A DNA stretch of 64,000 bases from Marinobacter sp. F4206 (GCF_019392195.1 NZ_JAHXKI010000002.1:1-64000), one strand, 5' to 3'. Shown: positions 38,124 to 48,543, counted from the first letter of the stretch. Made by a program: numbers and translations. The notes: generated from the sequence alone by a model not told the origin.

Positions 38124-38711
38124 ATGCCGTCACCCAGCACACCCAGTGAACCGGTGGAGTATACCTCCGAACGTCGGGATTTCTTCCGTATCGAAGATCG
38201 AATCGGCCTGGAAATCCGAAGGCTTTCACCTAACACCTCCCCCGAGGAAGACGCTTTTGATGGTGATCACCTGGAAAGTCTGAAAGCCGAATTCCGGCGA
38301 CTGGATCAGGATGTCAGATCGCAGCTCGCCAGTCTCGCTGAGCGAGACCGCCTGCTGACCGGACTGATCAAGTCCCTGAATGGCAAGCTGGATACGCTTG
38401 CGCGCATTATGACCTTTGAGCAAAATCCGTTGCAACCTGAAGACTGGCAGGAGGTCACCCTGAGTGAGGGTGGCCTGGCATTTTCCAGCAGCACCCCGGC
38501 ATGGGCGATCGGCGACCGCCTTGCCATCCGCATGACCCTGCCGCCAGAACTTTTTCAGCCCCGGGCGATCGCACAGGTTATTGACGTGCAGCCCGACAGC
38601 ACGGGCGGCGCCAGGGTCCATACCGAATTCGAGCGCATTCAGGACAGTGACCGCCAGCAAATTGCACGACATGTGATGCGCTGGCAGATTCGGCAACGTC
38701 AAAAAGAGTAA
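38124..38711 (+). CDS. PilZ-domain protein (putative c-di-GMP effector)
   Basis: Cytoplasmic protein of 195 aa from ATG 38124, with GGAG 5 nt upstream. The N-terminus has ERRDFFRIED, containing an R-x3-R element, a central helical/coiled-coil segment follows (about 50-100), and the C-terminal PilZ-like barrel has VTLSEGGLAF followed by basic and hydrophobic strands to the end. Canonical PilZ proteins have (D/N)-x-S-x-x-G; here the first position is Thr, so ligand binding may be weak or altered. It diverges from lolC. Confidence 0.78.
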   Translation: MPSPSTPSEPVEYTSERRDFFRIEDRIGLEIRRLSPNTSPEEDAFDGDHLESLKAEFRRLDQDVRSQLASLAERDRLLTGLIKSLNGKLDTLARIMTFEQNPLQPEDWQEVTLSEGGLAFSSSTPAWAIGDRLAIRMTLPPELFQPRAIAQVIDVQPDSTGGARVHTEFERIQDSDRQQIARHVMRWQIRQRQKE

Positions 38712-38818
38712 CCTTGGAAAAACAGGTGACTTTTGCTTGTCCTTTTAAGATATTACGCTTTATCCATGTCCTTCCGGATGAACCCCGGGAGGCACCAGGC
38801 ATTAATGGAGATCATTCA

Positions 38819-39121
38819 ATGAATAAACACAGAATAAGACTGAGCACTCTGGCTCTCGCGACGACGCTCACCCTGTTTCCGGCGAGCGGTCTGGTAGCCG
38901 AGCAACTCAGTATTCCCGTGGGCTCCCAGGCCGATCGCGAGCTGGTCAGCACCCCCAAAACCGGGATGAGCCAGGCGTCCGTGCGGGCCACCTGGGGAGA
39001 CCCACTTGAGGTGATGGGCCCCGTGGGCGAACCTCCGATCACCCAATGGCACTACCGCAACTTTGTGGTCTATTTTGAACACGACCGCGTACTCCATGCC
39101 GTGCTCAAGCCCAACCGCTGA
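38819..39121 (+). CDS. Small exported protein, BamE/SmpA-like fold suspected
   Basis: 100-aa protein with a clear signal peptide (MNKHRIRLSTLALATTLTLF, cleavage near GLVAEQ) and no lipobox Cys. The mature part of about 75 residues contains GMSQASVRATWGDP, then a W-H-Y strand and VVYFEHDRVLHAVLKP. This helix-turn plus short-strand pattern resembles SmpA/OmlA (BamE-like) domains; that is an inference. Start ATG 38819 has GGAG about 9 nt upstream; earlier starts would hide the signal peptide. Function unknown. Confidence 0.75.
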   Translation: MNKHRIRLSTLALATTLTLFPASGLVAEQLSIPVGSQADRELVSTPKTGMSQASVRATWGDPLEVMGPVGEPPITQWHYRNFVVYFEHDRVLHAVLKPNR

Positions 39122-39171
39122 GACTTAACAAAAAACAAGGTCTAGCAGGTAGCAAATTCCCGGCACAGATC

Positions 39172-39200
39172 CTGACGCTGCGCCCACCGCTGGTTAGAAT
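39172..39200 (+). promoter_or_regulatory. Putative promoter of aguA
   Basis: CTGACG (39172-39177) and TAGAAT (39195-39200) are 17 nt apart. The predicted transcription start near 39207 falls downstream of the ATG at 39199 and upstream of the GTG at 39232, which favours the GTG as the aguA start. Confidence 0.45.
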
Positions 39201-39231
39201 GGCGGCTTTTACAATTCAAGGTGGCTCTAAA

Positions 39232-40284
39232 GTGACATCCAGACGTGTGTTGCCCGCCGAATGGGCTCCGCAAAGTGCAATAATGCTGACATGGCCCCAT
39301 GCGGGAACCGACTGGGCCAAGGTTCTTGATCAGGTAGAGCCGGTTTTTACAGACATTGCCAAGACCGTTCTGCGCTTCGAGCACCTGCTGATAAGCTGCG
39401 AACATGTGGCCCGGCTCCAGCAACTTGAGCAGACCCTGAATGGCTACGCCCGGCAACACGGGCTGCCCGGACGGGCCATCGCCGTTCCGGCGCCCGCAAA
39501 TGACACCTGGGCGAGGGATCACGGCCCTCTGACCGTACAAACCGAGGACGGCCTGGCACTTCTGGACTTTCGTTTTAACGCCTGGGGCGGCAAGTTCCCG
39601 GCAGAAAAAGACAACGCCCTCAACCGACATCTTGCAAACGCCGGCGCCTTCGGGGCCACGCCTTTGCAGCCGGTTGACTTCGTGCTGGAGGGCGGTTCAA
39701 TCGAATCCGATGGTCAAGGCACCATACTGACCACGAGCGAATGCCTGCTCACACCAACCCGCAATCCATCCGAGGACCGAACGGCCATCGAGAGACTCCT
39801 TGCCGAGTTATTTGGCGCGGACCGCGTCCTCTGGCTGAACCACGGTTACCTGGCCGGTGACGACACCGACAGCCATATCGACACCCTGGCCCGCTTCTGT
39901 GCTCCGGACCACATCTGTTATGTCGCCTGCTCCGATGTTGCCGACGAGCACTACAGCGCTCTGGCCGCCATGGAAGAAGAGTTGCAGGAATTCCACCAGC
40001 GCGACGGAAGCCCTTACCGACTGACGGCCCTGCCCTGGCCTGACCCGATCCACGACGAGGATGGCAACCGCCTTCCGGCGACCTACGCCAACTTTCTGAT
40101 TATCAATGGTGCGGTGCTGGTACCCACCTATGGGGTGCGCCAAGACGACGAGGCCATCGCCATTCTTGAAGACGTGTTCCCTGATCGGGAAATCATTCCG
40201 ATCAACTGCCGGGCACTGATTCTCCAGCACGGAAGCCTCCATTGCGTCACCATGCAGATTCCGGCAGGAGTGGTTTCTCCATGA
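39232..40284 (+). CDS. aguA: Agmatine deiminase AguA
   Basis: Converts agmatine to N-carbamoylputrescine, the first step of arginine-decarboxylase-derived putrescine synthesis or agmatine catabolism. The product is 350 aa from GTG 39232 (AAGGTGG 7 nt upstream), and belongs to the peptidylarginine-deiminase-like family. Guanidine-modifying active-site elements are DTWARDHGPL, LEGGSIESDGQGTIL, DDTDSHIDTLARF and the C-terminal GSLHCVTMQIP with the nucleophilic Cys. An ATG at 39199 would add 11 residues. It overlaps aguB by 4 nt. Confidence 0.93.
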   Translation: MTSRRVLPAEWAPQSAIMLTWPHAGTDWAKVLDQVEPVFTDIAKTVLRFEHLLISCEHVARLQQLEQTLNGYARQHGLPGRAIAVPAPANDTWARDHGPLTVQTEDGLALLDFRFNAWGGKFPAEKDNALNRHLANAGAFGATPLQPVDFVLEGGSIESDGQGTILTTSECLLTPTRNPSEDRTAIERLLAELFGADRVLWLNHGYLAGDDTDSHIDTLARFCAPDHICYVACSDVADEHYSALAAMEEELQEFHQRDGSPYRLTALPWPDPIHDEDGNRLPATYANFLIINGAVLVPTYGVRQDDEAIAILEDVFPDREIIPINCRALILQHGSLHCVTMQIPAGVVSP

Positions 40285-41204
40285 GCAACAACGCCACCCC
40301 CCAAACTCTGAACCTGGCTGCTGTCCAGCAGGCCTGCACGGACGACAAGGCTGCGAGTCTTGCCACGACTGAAAAGCTGGTCAGGGAGGCCGTCGCCAAT
40401 GGTGCGGAGCTGGTTGTCCTGCAGGAACTACACGCCACCCTGTATTTCTGCCAGACGGAAGACACGGACGTCTTCGAACTCGCCGAGCCTATCCCGGGAC
40501 CAACCAGTCAGAGACTGTCCGATCTCGCACGGGAGCTGGGCATTGTCCTGGTCGGATCCATTTTCGAGCGCCGGATGAATGGCGTGTACCACAATACTGC
40601 AGTGGTTTTCGAGAAGGACGGCTCTATAGCCGGCCTGTACCGCAAAATGCACATCCCGGACGACCCGGGGTTCTACGAGAAATTTTACTTCACGCCGGGC
40701 GATGCCCAGTTCAACGACGGTCGCAGCGGGTTCACACCCATCCATACCTCCGTCGGCAAACTGGGTGTACTGGTGTGCTGGGACCAGTGGTATCCGGAGG
40801 CGGCCCGATTGATGGCGCTGGCCGGCGCTGAAATCCTGATCTACCCCACGGCCATTGGCTGGGATATGACGGATGATCCGGAAGAGCAGGTGCGACAGCT
40901 CGAGGCCTGGGTAACGGTGCAGAGAGGCCATGCTGTCGCCAACAACCTTCCGGTCGTTGCACCGAACCGCGTCGGAACAGAACCCGATCCTTCCAATCAA
41001 TCGGACGGCATTCGTTTCTGGGGTAACAGCTTCATCTGTGGTCCGCAGGGCGAATTCCTTGCGCGCGCGGACGAAAACAGTGAATGCATTCTGGCCACCA
41101 CGCTTGACCGCACACGCAGTGAATCGATTCGCCGTATCTGGCCGTATCTGAGAGACCGTCGCATCGACGCCTACGGCGACATTCTCAAGCGTGTGAGGGA
41201 CTGA
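40281..41204 (+). CDS. aguB: N-carbamoylputrescine amidase AguB
   Basis: Carbon-nitrogen hydrolase (nitrilase superfamily) that hydrolyses N-carbamoylputrescine to putrescine, CO2 and ammonia. From ATG 40281, which overlaps the aguA stop as ATGA, it is 307 aa. The catalytic triad is visible as the Glu in VVLQELHAT, the Lys in YRKMHIPDDPGF and the Cys in VLVCWDQWYPEAARL. The tight overlap with aguA indicates coupled translation of two consecutive enzymes. It is followed by moxR after 7 nt. Confidence 0.94.
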   Translation: MSNNATPQTLNLAAVQQACTDDKAASLATTEKLVREAVANGAELVVLQELHATLYFCQTEDTDVFELAEPIPGPTSQRLSDLARELGIVLVGSIFERRMNGVYHNTAVVFEKDGSIAGLYRKMHIPDDPGFYEKFYFTPGDAQFNDGRSGFTPIHTSVGKLGVLVCWDQWYPEAARLMALAGAEILIYPTAIGWDMTDDPEEQVRQLEAWVTVQRGHAVANNLPVVAPNRVGTEPDPSNQSDGIRFWGNSFICGPQGEFLARADENSECILATTLDRTRSESIRRIWPYLRDRRIDAYGDILKRVRD

Positions 41205-41211
41205 CGCCATA

Positions 41212-42123
41212 ATGAAAAAACTGGTCGACACCGTTGTCAGCGAACTGAACCAGATATTGCTAGGCAAAGAGCAACAGGTGCGTCTGGCACTCTGTGGCCT
41301 GCTGGCCAGAGGCCACCTGCTGATCGAAGACATCCCAGGCATGGGCAAGACCACCCTCTCCCATGCGCTTGCCAAGATCATGGGGCTCTCCTACCAACGC
41401 ATCCAGTTCACGAATGATCTGTTGCCGGCCGACGTACTTGGCTACTCCATGTACGACAAGGAAGCCGGCAGCCTGGTATTTCATCCGGGCCCCATTTTCG
41501 CCCAGATCGTACTGGCCGACGAGATCAACCGCGCCTCGCCGAGAACCCAGAGTGCCCTGCTCGAAGCCATGGAAGAGCGGCAGGTATCGATTGAGGGGCA
41601 GACCCGGCCCCTGCCCCAGCCATTTTTCGTGATTGCAACCCAGAACCCCATAGAACAGGGGGGCACCTTTCCTTTACCGGAATCCCAGCTCGACCGTTTT
41701 CTGATGCGCCTGCGCCTCGGTTACCCGGACCCGAGGGCAGAGAGGGAGCTGTTGGAGGGCGAGGATCGCCGCGCCATGACTGATCGATTGCAGGCTCTCC
41801 TGCCCCAGAAGGAACTGACCACACTTCAGGAGGCCGTCAACCGCGTAAAAGCCAGCCCCGCGCTGCTGGACTATGTTCAGCGTCTGCTGGAACAGAGCCG
41901 TCGCATGCCGGGACTGCTTTATGGCCTGTCACCCCGGGCCGGCCTCGGTCTGTTGAGAGCGGCAAAGGCATGGGCTCTGATGGAAGGGCGCCATCATGTC
42001 CTGCCCGATGACATTCAAGCCGTGTTCCCGGCGGTTGCAGAACATCGCCTTGAACAGGGAGAGTCCGGCAAGAGTGCAGAACGGGTTAGGCAACTTCTCG
42101 CCACGGTTTCCGTCCTTGAATAA
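41212..42123 (+). CDS. MoxR-family AAA+ ATPase
   Basis: 303-aa AAA+ ATPase of the MoxR clade, often a chaperone for maturation of VWA- or DUF58-containing partners. Walker A is EDIPGMGKTTLSHAL, Walker B LADEINRASPRTQ, sensor 1 IATQNPIEQGGTFPLPE with PESQLDRFLMRLRLG, and a C-terminal lid (about 225-300). In most genomes moxR is followed by DUF58, VWA or transglutaminase-like genes; here trxB follows after 141 bp, and aguB precedes by 7 nt. A link to polyamine metabolism is not expected from the family. Confidence 0.92.
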   Translation: MKKLVDTVVSELNQILLGKEQQVRLALCGLLARGHLLIEDIPGMGKTTLSHALAKIMGLSYQRIQFTNDLLPADVLGYSMYDKEAGSLVFHPGPIFAQIVLADEINRASPRTQSALLEAMEERQVSIEGQTRPLPQPFFVIATQNPIEQGGTFPLPESQLDRFLMRLRLGYPDPRAERELLEGEDRRAMTDRLQALLPQKELTTLQEAVNRVKASPALLDYVQRLLEQSRRMPGLLYGLSPRAGLGLLRAAKAWALMEGRHHVLPDDIQAVFPAVAEHRLEQGESGKSAERVRQLLATVSVLE

Positions 42124-43218
<1,095 letters not shown>

Positions 43219-43393
43219 ACTAAACTGCCAATAGACGTTCAATAGTTTGGCAAGGCCTGCGGGTGCCAATTGCTGAAATTGTGCGAAGCCACGGACGGCG
43301 TAGTGTGCAATGAAGCATCTTCATGCCATTGGCGCCCACGGACCGAGATCCAGAACCACATACCATGCAGGCAAACTCCCAAACCGGAGCAGG

Positions 43394-44107
43394 ATGACCT
43401 CACTACCCTGGCTTGACCCGGACCAACTCTGGTTCCCGCCCGCAGACGAAGCACTGGACGATCCCGACGGCCTGCTGGCCCTCGGTGGAGACCTGTCTAC
43501 CGAACGACTTCTCCTTGCCTATAAAAACGGGATCTTTCCCTGGTACAGCGACGACCAGCCGATACTCTGGTGGTCCCCAAATCCGCGCTGCGTCCTCGTT
43601 CCCCACGACATTCACGTTTCCCGCAGTTTGCGACGAACATTGAATCAGGGGCGATTCAGTGTCACCGCAGATCACGCTTTTGGCCGCATCATTCGATTGT
43701 GCGCAACCACCCGGGCCGAAGGCACGTGGATCACCGAAGACATGATTGCCAGCTACTCCGAACTTCACCGCGAGGGGTACGCGCATTCAATCGAGGTCTG
43801 GAACCGCGCCGGTGAGCTGGCGGGGGGCATGTATGGACTGGCAATCGGCCAGTGCTTTTTCGGCGAGTCCATGTTCTCGCTTGAAACAAACGCCTCAAAG
43901 GTACTGATGGTCCACCTTGCCAATCAACTCCGGGAATGGGATTACAAAATGATGGACTGCCAGGTGGAAAGCCATCATCTGCTCACGATGGGGGCCCGTA
44001 GTATTCCCAGAAGCGAGTTTTTATCTATACTCAGGGCATGTGTCGATCGGGAACCGGCTCGGCACAACTGGACATTTCGCTGGCAATGGTCTGGTCCGGA
44101 GGCGTGA
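43394..44107 (+). CDS. aat: Leucyl/phenylalanyl-tRNA-protein transferase Aat
   Basis: Adds Leu or Phe from charged tRNA to N-terminal Lys/Arg of proteins, creating N-degrons recognised by ClpS. From ATG 43394 the product is 237 aa, the family size, with characteristic segments NGIFPWYSDDQPILWWSPN, HVSRSLRRTL, YAHSIEVWNRAGELAGGMYG and CFFGESMFS. It adjoins bpt with no spacer. Together with clpS and clpA at 45-48 kb it makes up the bacterial N-end rule pathway. Confidence 0.95.
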   Translation: MTSLPWLDPDQLWFPPADEALDDPDGLLALGGDLSTERLLLAYKNGIFPWYSDDQPILWWSPNPRCVLVPHDIHVSRSLRRTLNQGRFSVTADHAFGRIIRLCATTRAEGTWITEDMIASYSELHREGYAHSIEVWNRAGELAGGMYGLAIGQCFFGESMFSLETNASKVLMVHLANQLREWDYKMMDCQVESHHLLTMGARSIPRSEFLSILRACVDREPARHNWTFRWQWSGPEA

Positions 44108-44821
44108 ATGAGCAATCTGAGAACATTGGTGTTCTTCGCAACCCCACCTCATGACTGCAGTTACCTCCCGGACCGTGAAGCGACCACCATGTTTGTCGAC
44201 CCCAGGGCCCACATCGACAAAAAGCTGTATAGCCAGCTAACCGCGCTGGGCTTTCGGCGAAGCGGCTCCCATTACTATCGACCCCATTGTGAAAGCTGCA
44301 ATGCCTGCATTCCAGTCAGACTGAGGGTGGATGATTTTGAGCCTGACAGAAATCAGAAGCGCGTGCTCCGGAAAAATCGCGACCTCGAATTCAATTTGGT
44401 CCCGGCCAGTTTCAGCGAGCAGTATTACCGGCTTTATGCGGAATACATTGAGGAGCGTCACAAGGACGGAGACATGTATCCGCCGTCCAGGGAACAGTTC
44501 ACCTCCTTCCTGGTGGATGGTGCTACGGATTCCTGGTTTCTGGAAATCCGGCTGGAGAGCGAGCTGGTCGGCCTTGCCGCCATCGATCTGCTCGACGACG
44601 GCCTGTCCGCCATCTATACCGTGTTCAAGCCGGCACTCGAACACCGCAGCCTCGGCACTTACGCCATTCTCTGGCAGATAGACGAAGCAAAGCGGAGGGC
44701 ACTGCCCCACTTGTATCTGGGCTACTGGATTCGGGAATGTCGCAAGATGAACTACAAAACCCGCTTCACGCCGATTGAAGCGCTGCGGGATGGGCACTGG
44801 CGAACCATCGATTTGAACTGA
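44108..44821 (+). CDS. bpt: Aspartate/glutamate leucyltransferase Bpt
   Basis: Transfers Leu from Leu-tRNA to N-terminal Asp or Glu, the second route to bacterial N-degrons. The 237-aa protein (also annotated Ate-like) has the N-terminal Cys-containing region HYYRPHCESCNACIPVRLRV, with a CxxC pair, and the transferase signature AAIDLLDDGLSAIYTVF and LYLGYWIRECRKMNYK. Its ATG immediately follows the aat stop codon, so the two are co-translated. Confidence 0.95.
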   Translation: MSNLRTLVFFATPPHDCSYLPDREATTMFVDPRAHIDKKLYSQLTALGFRRSGSHYYRPHCESCNACIPVRLRVDDFEPDRNQKRVLRKNRDLEFNLVPASFSEQYYRLYAEYIEERHKDGDMYPPSREQFTSFLVDGATDSWFLEIRLESELVGLAAIDLLDDGLSAIYTVFKPALEHRSLGTYAILWQIDEAKRRALPHLYLGYWIRECRKMNYKTRFTPIEALRDGHWRTIDLN

Positions 44822-44824
44822 TTT

Positions 44825-44853
44825 TTGCCAAATGCCGATAATTCAGGCAGAAT
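44825..44853 (+). promoter_or_regulatory. Putative infA promoter overlapping a palindrome
   Basis: TTGCCA (44825-44830) and CAGAAT (44848-44853) are 17 nt apart, five and four matches of six to consensus. The -10 box overlaps the start of a perfect palindrome AATTGCGCAATT (44851-44862). The region lies just after bpt. Confidence 0.45.
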
Positions 44854-44903
44854 TGCGCAATTTAAAATCACGAGAAGTACATTCCAAGAGAGGTTTCTAC
44901 TGA

Positions 44904-45122
44904 ATGGCGAAATCAGATGTCATTGAAATGGAAGGCGTTATCATCGACACCCTTCCAAATACCATGTTCCGTGTTGAACTCAGCAACGGCCACGTGGTGA
45001 CTGCTCATATTTCCGGAAAGATGCGCAAGAACTACATCCGTATTCTGACCGGAGACAAGGTCAAGGTTGAGCTGACTCCCTATGACCTGAGCAAGGGCCG
45101 CATTGTGTACCGCGCCCGTTAA
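44904..45122 (+). CDS. infA: Translation initiation factor IF-1
   Basis: 72-aa S1/OB-fold protein that occupies the ribosomal A site during initiation. The sequence [20 protein letters not shown] through [20 protein letters not shown] is diagnostic and full length. It ends next to two consecutive hairpin terminators, and lies convergent with clpA, as in many gammaproteobacteria. Confidence 0.98.
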   Translation: MAKSDVIEMEGVIIDTLPNTMFRVELSNGHVVTAHISGKMRKNYIRILTGDKVKVELTPYDLSKGRIVYRAR

Positions 45123-45139
45123 GGCTTTCTGGCATCTGA

Positions 45140-45164
45140 AAAGCCCCGCTTCGGGGCTTTTTTT
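45140..45164 (+). terminator. Intrinsic terminator of infA
   Basis: AAGCCCCG (45141-45148) and CGGGGCTT (45152-45159) form an 8-bp GC-rich stem with a 3-nt loop, continued by T7 and TGTTTC, 18 nt after the infA stop. Confidence 0.92.
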
Positions 45165-45186
45165 GTTTCAACCGCTCGGAGAGCAT

Positions 45187-45219
45187 AAAAAAACCGCTGC
45201 CTGTTGGCAGCGGTTTTTT
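45187..45219. terminator. Bidirectional terminator between infA and clpA
   Basis: AAAAAACCGCTGCC and GGCAGCGGTTTTTT form a stem with loop TGTT. The A-run on one side and the T-run on the other make it functional for both convergent transcripts, mainly clpA on the minus strand. Confidence 0.92.
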
Positions 45220-45242
45220 GTTGGTTAACGAAAGATCCCGGG

Positions 45243-47513
45243 CTAGACCGCTTCCGCGGGCTCATCCTCGTAATCAAACACCAGGTCGTCATCACGCAGG
45301 TGGATGTAGACATCCCCGCCCTTCTCGGACAGCCGCCCGAACAAGATCTGTTCCGCCAGCGGACGCTTGATCTTATCCTGGATCAGGCGCGACATCGGGC
45401 GCGCACCCATGGTGACATCGTAGCCCTTTTCAGCCAGCCAGACCTTGGCATCCTCGTCCACATGAAGGACAACATGTTTCTCGTCGAGTTGCGCCTGCAA
45501 CTCGGTGAGGAACTTGTCGACCACGTGAGTGATGGTGCTCTTCTGCAGATCGGCAAACTGGATAATGCCATCGAGACGGTTCCGGAATTCCGGGGTGAAC
45601 GTCTTGCCGATGATTTCCATGCCATCCGTGCTGTGGTCCTGCTCGTTGAAGCCAATTGAGCGGCGGGCCATGCTTTCGGCACCGGCGTTGGTGGTCATCA
45701 CAAGGATCACGTGACGGAAGTCGGCCTTGCGACCGTTGTTGTCGGTCAGCGTACCGTGGTCCATTACCTGCAACAGCAGGTTGAACACTTCCGGATGGGC
45801 TTTTTCGATCTCGTCCAGAAGCAACACGCAATGCGGGTGCTTGTTGACCGCTTCGGTCAGCAGGCCGCCCTGGTCATACCCCACATAACCCGGAGGTGCA
45901 CCGATCAGGCGGGACACGGTATGCCGCTCCATGTACTCGGACATGTCAAAGCGGACCAGCTCGATACCCAGAACCTTGGCCAACTGTTTGGTCACCTCGG
46001 TCTTGCCCACGCCGGTAGGACCGGCAAACAGGAATGCGCCTTCCGGCTTTTCCGGGGCCTTCAAACCGGCTCTGGCCAGTTTGATTGCCGTGGACAGCGA
46101 CTCGATGGCGGGGTCCTGACCGAAGACCACCATCTTGAGATCCCGCTCCAGATTGCGCAGCAGGTCCTTGTCACTGGTGGAGACATTCTTGGGCGGAATG
46201 CGGGCGATGTTGGCAACGACATCCTCGATGTCAGACACATCAATCGCCTTTTTCCGCTTATTTTCCGGCTGGAGACGCTGCCGGGCCCCGGCTTCATCGA
46301 TCACGTCAATGGCCTTGTCCGGCAAATGACGATCGGTGATATAACGATCTGCCAGTTCGGCAGCCACGCGCAGTGCCTTGTCGGTATATTTCAGGTCGTG
46401 ATGTTTCTCGAAGTTCGGCTTGAGGCCCTTCAGAATCTGGTAGGTATCCTCAACGCTTGGTTCATTGACATCGATCTTCTGGAAGCGACGCGCCAACGCA
46501 CTGTCCTTCTCGAAAATTCCGCGGAATTCCTGGAAGGTGGTGGAACCAATGCAGCGGATCTCGCCCGAACCAAGCATGGGTTTCAACAGGTTGGACGCAT
46601 CCATGACACCGCCGGACGCGGACCCGGCGCCGATGATGGTATGAATCTCGTCAATGAAGAGAATGGCGTGCTTTTCTTTCTTCAGCTCCGCCAGCAAGCC
46701 CTTGAGCCGCTTCTCGAAGTCACCGCGGTACTTGGTTCCCGCCAGCAGCGCTCCCAGATCGAGCGAATACACCACCGCGTCCGATATGATTTCAGGAACC
46801 TGGCCATCCACGATACGCTTCGCCAGGCCTTCGGCGATTGCGGTCTTGCCGACGCCCGCCTCGCCAACCAGCAATGGATTGTTCTTGCGCCGACGCACCA
46901 GGATCTGAACAACCCGTTCAACCTCGTGCTCCCGGCCGATCAGGGGATCGATCCGGCCCTGACGGGCCTGTTCATTCAGATTGGTCGCGTAGCTCTCCAG
47001 TGGCTTGGAATGCCCACCCTCTTCGCCTGCTTCATCGGGAGCTGCCTGATCATGACCTTCCTGATCTTCAGCACCCTGAACCCGGGAAATTCCATGGGAG
47101 ACGAAGTTGACGACATCAATGCGCGCAATGCTCTGTTTTTTCAGAACATAAACCGCCTGACTCTCCTGCTCACTGAAGATCGCAACCAGGACATTCGCCC
47201 CGGTCACTTCTTTCTTGCCCGAGGACTGGACATGGAAAACCGCCCTCTGCAGCACACGCTGGAAACCCAGGGTCGGCTGAGTCTCCCGCTCACTGTCGTT
47301 ACTGGGAATCAACGGCGTGGTGGAATCGACAAACTCCACGAGCTCTTCCTGAAGCCGCTCGAGATCTGCTCCACAGGCTTTCAGAACACCCACCGCCGAC
47401 TCATTGTCTAGCAGGGCCAACAGTAAATGCTCGACCGTCATAAACTCATGACGCTTGTCCCGGGCATTTTTGAAGGCCGTATTCAGCGTAATTTCAAGAT
47501 CTTTGCTCAGCAT
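45243..47513 (-). CDS. clpA: ATP-dependent Clp protease ATP-binding subunit ClpA
   Basis: Hexameric unfoldase that feeds substrates, including ClpS-delivered N-end rule proteins, to ClpP. From ATG 47513 ([14 protein letters not shown]) it is 756 aa. It has an N-terminal Clp_N double repeat (1-145), AAA-1 with [14 protein letters not shown] and [12 protein letters not shown]-2 with [14 protein letters not shown] and [11 protein letters not shown], the ClpP-contacting loop and a D2-small domain. It lies 18 nt after clpS on the same strand. The long plus-strand frames opposite are shadows. Confidence 0.97.
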   Translation of the reverse strand: MLSKDLEITLNTAFKNARDKRHEFMTVEHLLLALLDNESAVGVLKACGADLERLQEELVEFVDSTTPLIPSNDSERETQPTLGFQRVLQRAVFHVQSSGKKEVTGANVLVAIFSEQESQAVYVLKKQSIARIDVVNFVSHGISRVQGAEDQEGHDQAAPDEAGEEGGHSKPLESYATNLNEQARQGRIDPLIGREHEVERVVQILVRRRKNNPLLVGEAGVGKTAIAEGLAKRIVDGQVPEIISDAVVYSLDLGALLAGTKYRGDFEKRLKGLLAELKKEKHAILFIDEIHTIIGAGSASGGVMDASNLLKPMLGSGEIRCIGSTTFQEFRGIFEKDSALARRFQKIDVNEPSVEDTYQILKGLKPNFEKHHDLKYTDKALRVAAELADRYITDRHLPDKAIDVIDEAGARQRLQPENKRKKAIDVSDIEDVVANIARIPPKNVSTSDKDLLRNLERDLKMVVFGQDPAIESLSTAIKLARAGLKAPEKPEGAFLFAGPTGVGKTEVTKQLAKVLGIELVRFDMSEYMERHTVSRLIGAPPGYVGYDQGGLLTEAVNKHPHCVLLLDEIEKAHPEVFNLLLQVMDHGTLTDNNGRKADFRHVILVMTTNAGAESMARRSIGFNEQDHSTDGMEIIGKTFTPEFRNRLDGIIQFADLQKSTITHVVDKFLTELQAQLDEKHVVLHVDEDAKVWLAEKGYDVTMGARPMSRLIQDKIKRPLAEQILFGRLSEKGGDVYIHLRDDDLVFDYEDEPAEAV

Positions 47514-47531
47514 GGGCCACCCCAACGTCTG

Positions 47532-47894
47532 TCAGTCCGCACGTTCAATCTCGCAAAGGAGCGGATGTTCGCATTCCGAGGAATACTGGTTCACCTGTGC
47601 CGCCTTTGTTTCTGCGATGTCTCGGGTATATACCCCACATACGGCTTTTCCTTGCGTATGGACGAGCAGCATCACCTGCGTCGCCTTTTCTTCGTTCATA
47701 CCGAAGAAGGTCATCAACACGTCCACCACAAAATCCATGGGCGTGTAATCGTCGTTCAATAACACCACGCGATACCTCGCCGGGTGCTTCAGGGCGGGTT
47801 TTTCGGGCGCAACGCTGAGATCGTCCTGTCGTCCCGGTTGTTCGTCCTCCCCTTGATTAAATACTAGTAGAGAATCTTCGATAGTCCGCATCAT
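47532..47894 (-). CDS. clpS: ATP-dependent Clp protease adaptor ClpS
   Basis: Adaptor that binds N-degrons (Leu, Phe, Tyr, Trp at the N-terminus) and hands them to ClpA. The 120-aa product has a flexible, acidic N-terminal tail and a folded domain with [19 protein letters not shown] (hydrophobic pocket Asn-Asp) and [23 protein letters not shown] 47894 is followed by another ATG at 47891, either of which could be used. The pairing with aat and bpt in the same 5 kb is notable for pathway clustering. Confidence 0.96.
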   Translation of the reverse strand: MMRTIEDSLLVFNQGEDEQPGRQDDLSVAPEKPALKHPARYRVVLLNDDYTPMDFVVDVLMTFFGMNEEKATQVMLLVHTQGKAVCGVYTRDIAETKAAQVNQYSSECEHPLLCEIERAD

Positions 47895-48207
47895 TCTTTA
47901 CCGGTTTATCGGTGCCCTTGCTGTAATGTGGTTGTCAGTACCCGTGTTTTCAAGCGAAGCCGAAAAACCGGGCGTGAGATATTTATCACTACGATCATGA
48001 TACCGGTTCCGGACCGCGTTCAACCACACATTCCGGCAATAGAAACTATTGACTCATCGCGCCGTTTGGTCGAAAGTTAACTTGCATTGTTAAATAATGT
48101 AAATTCATACGAGCTTTACGTAACAGGACCCGAGTCGGGCAATTACGACCGGAATGCGCACTGCACCAATAATAAAGTGTGACAGCACATGGACAGGGGA
48201 GTTCATC
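47895..48207. other. 313-bp intergenic region between divergent clpS and cspD
   Basis: No credible coding sequence. The region must hold both promoters. Nearest cspD it becomes AT-rich (48075-48110), with an imperfect TTGCAT at 48082 and an inverted CATT-N7-AATG at 48085-48099. I could not settle on promoter boxes with confidence. Confidence 0.5.
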
Positions 48208-48519
48208 ATGCCAAGAGGCAAGGTCAAGTGGTTCAACAATGCCAAAGGGTACGGTTTCATTATTGAGGATGGCTGCAGCGATGACCTGTTTGCCCACTTT
48301 TCGTCGGTACAGATGGACGGTTACAAGACACTGAAAGCCGGCCAGACCGTAACCTTTGACAAAAAACCCAGCGATAAGGGCGTTCACGCAATCAACATTG
48401 TTCCGGACGAACAGCCCCAAAAACAGTCTCAGGATAGCTCTGGATCGTCGGCCGAGAAAAAATCGGGTTCGGACGATTCCGGCCGGGGCGACTACCCGCC
48501 CCGAGCAGCGAATGCCTGA
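48208..48519 (+). CDS. cspD: Cold-shock domain protein, CspD type, with acidic/polar tail
   Basis: 103-aa protein: a 70-residue cold-shock domain (MPRGKVKWFNNAKGYGFI, DDLFAHFSSVQMDGYKTL) followed by a Gln/Ser/Lys/Asp-rich tail (about residues 72-103) without hydrophobic residues. E. coli CspD is a stationary-phase inhibitor of replication encoded divergently from clpS-clpA, the same arrangement as here. ATG 48208 has GGGGAG 8 nt upstream. The tail is longer than in E. coli CspD, so its length is unusual. Confidence 0.88.
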   Translation: MPRGKVKWFNNAKGYGFIIEDGCSDDLFAHFSSVQMDGYKTLKAGQTVTFDKKPSDKGVHAINIVPDEQPQKQSQDSSGSSAEKKSGSDDSGRGDYPPRAANA

Positions 48520-48543
48520 CTGAGTTTCGCTGAATGTTCCGGC

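Noticed and set aside
45711-47411. 566-codon plus-strand open frame opposite clpA
   Set aside because: clpA is complete on the other strand with two AAA domains. The opposite frame has no recognisable domains.
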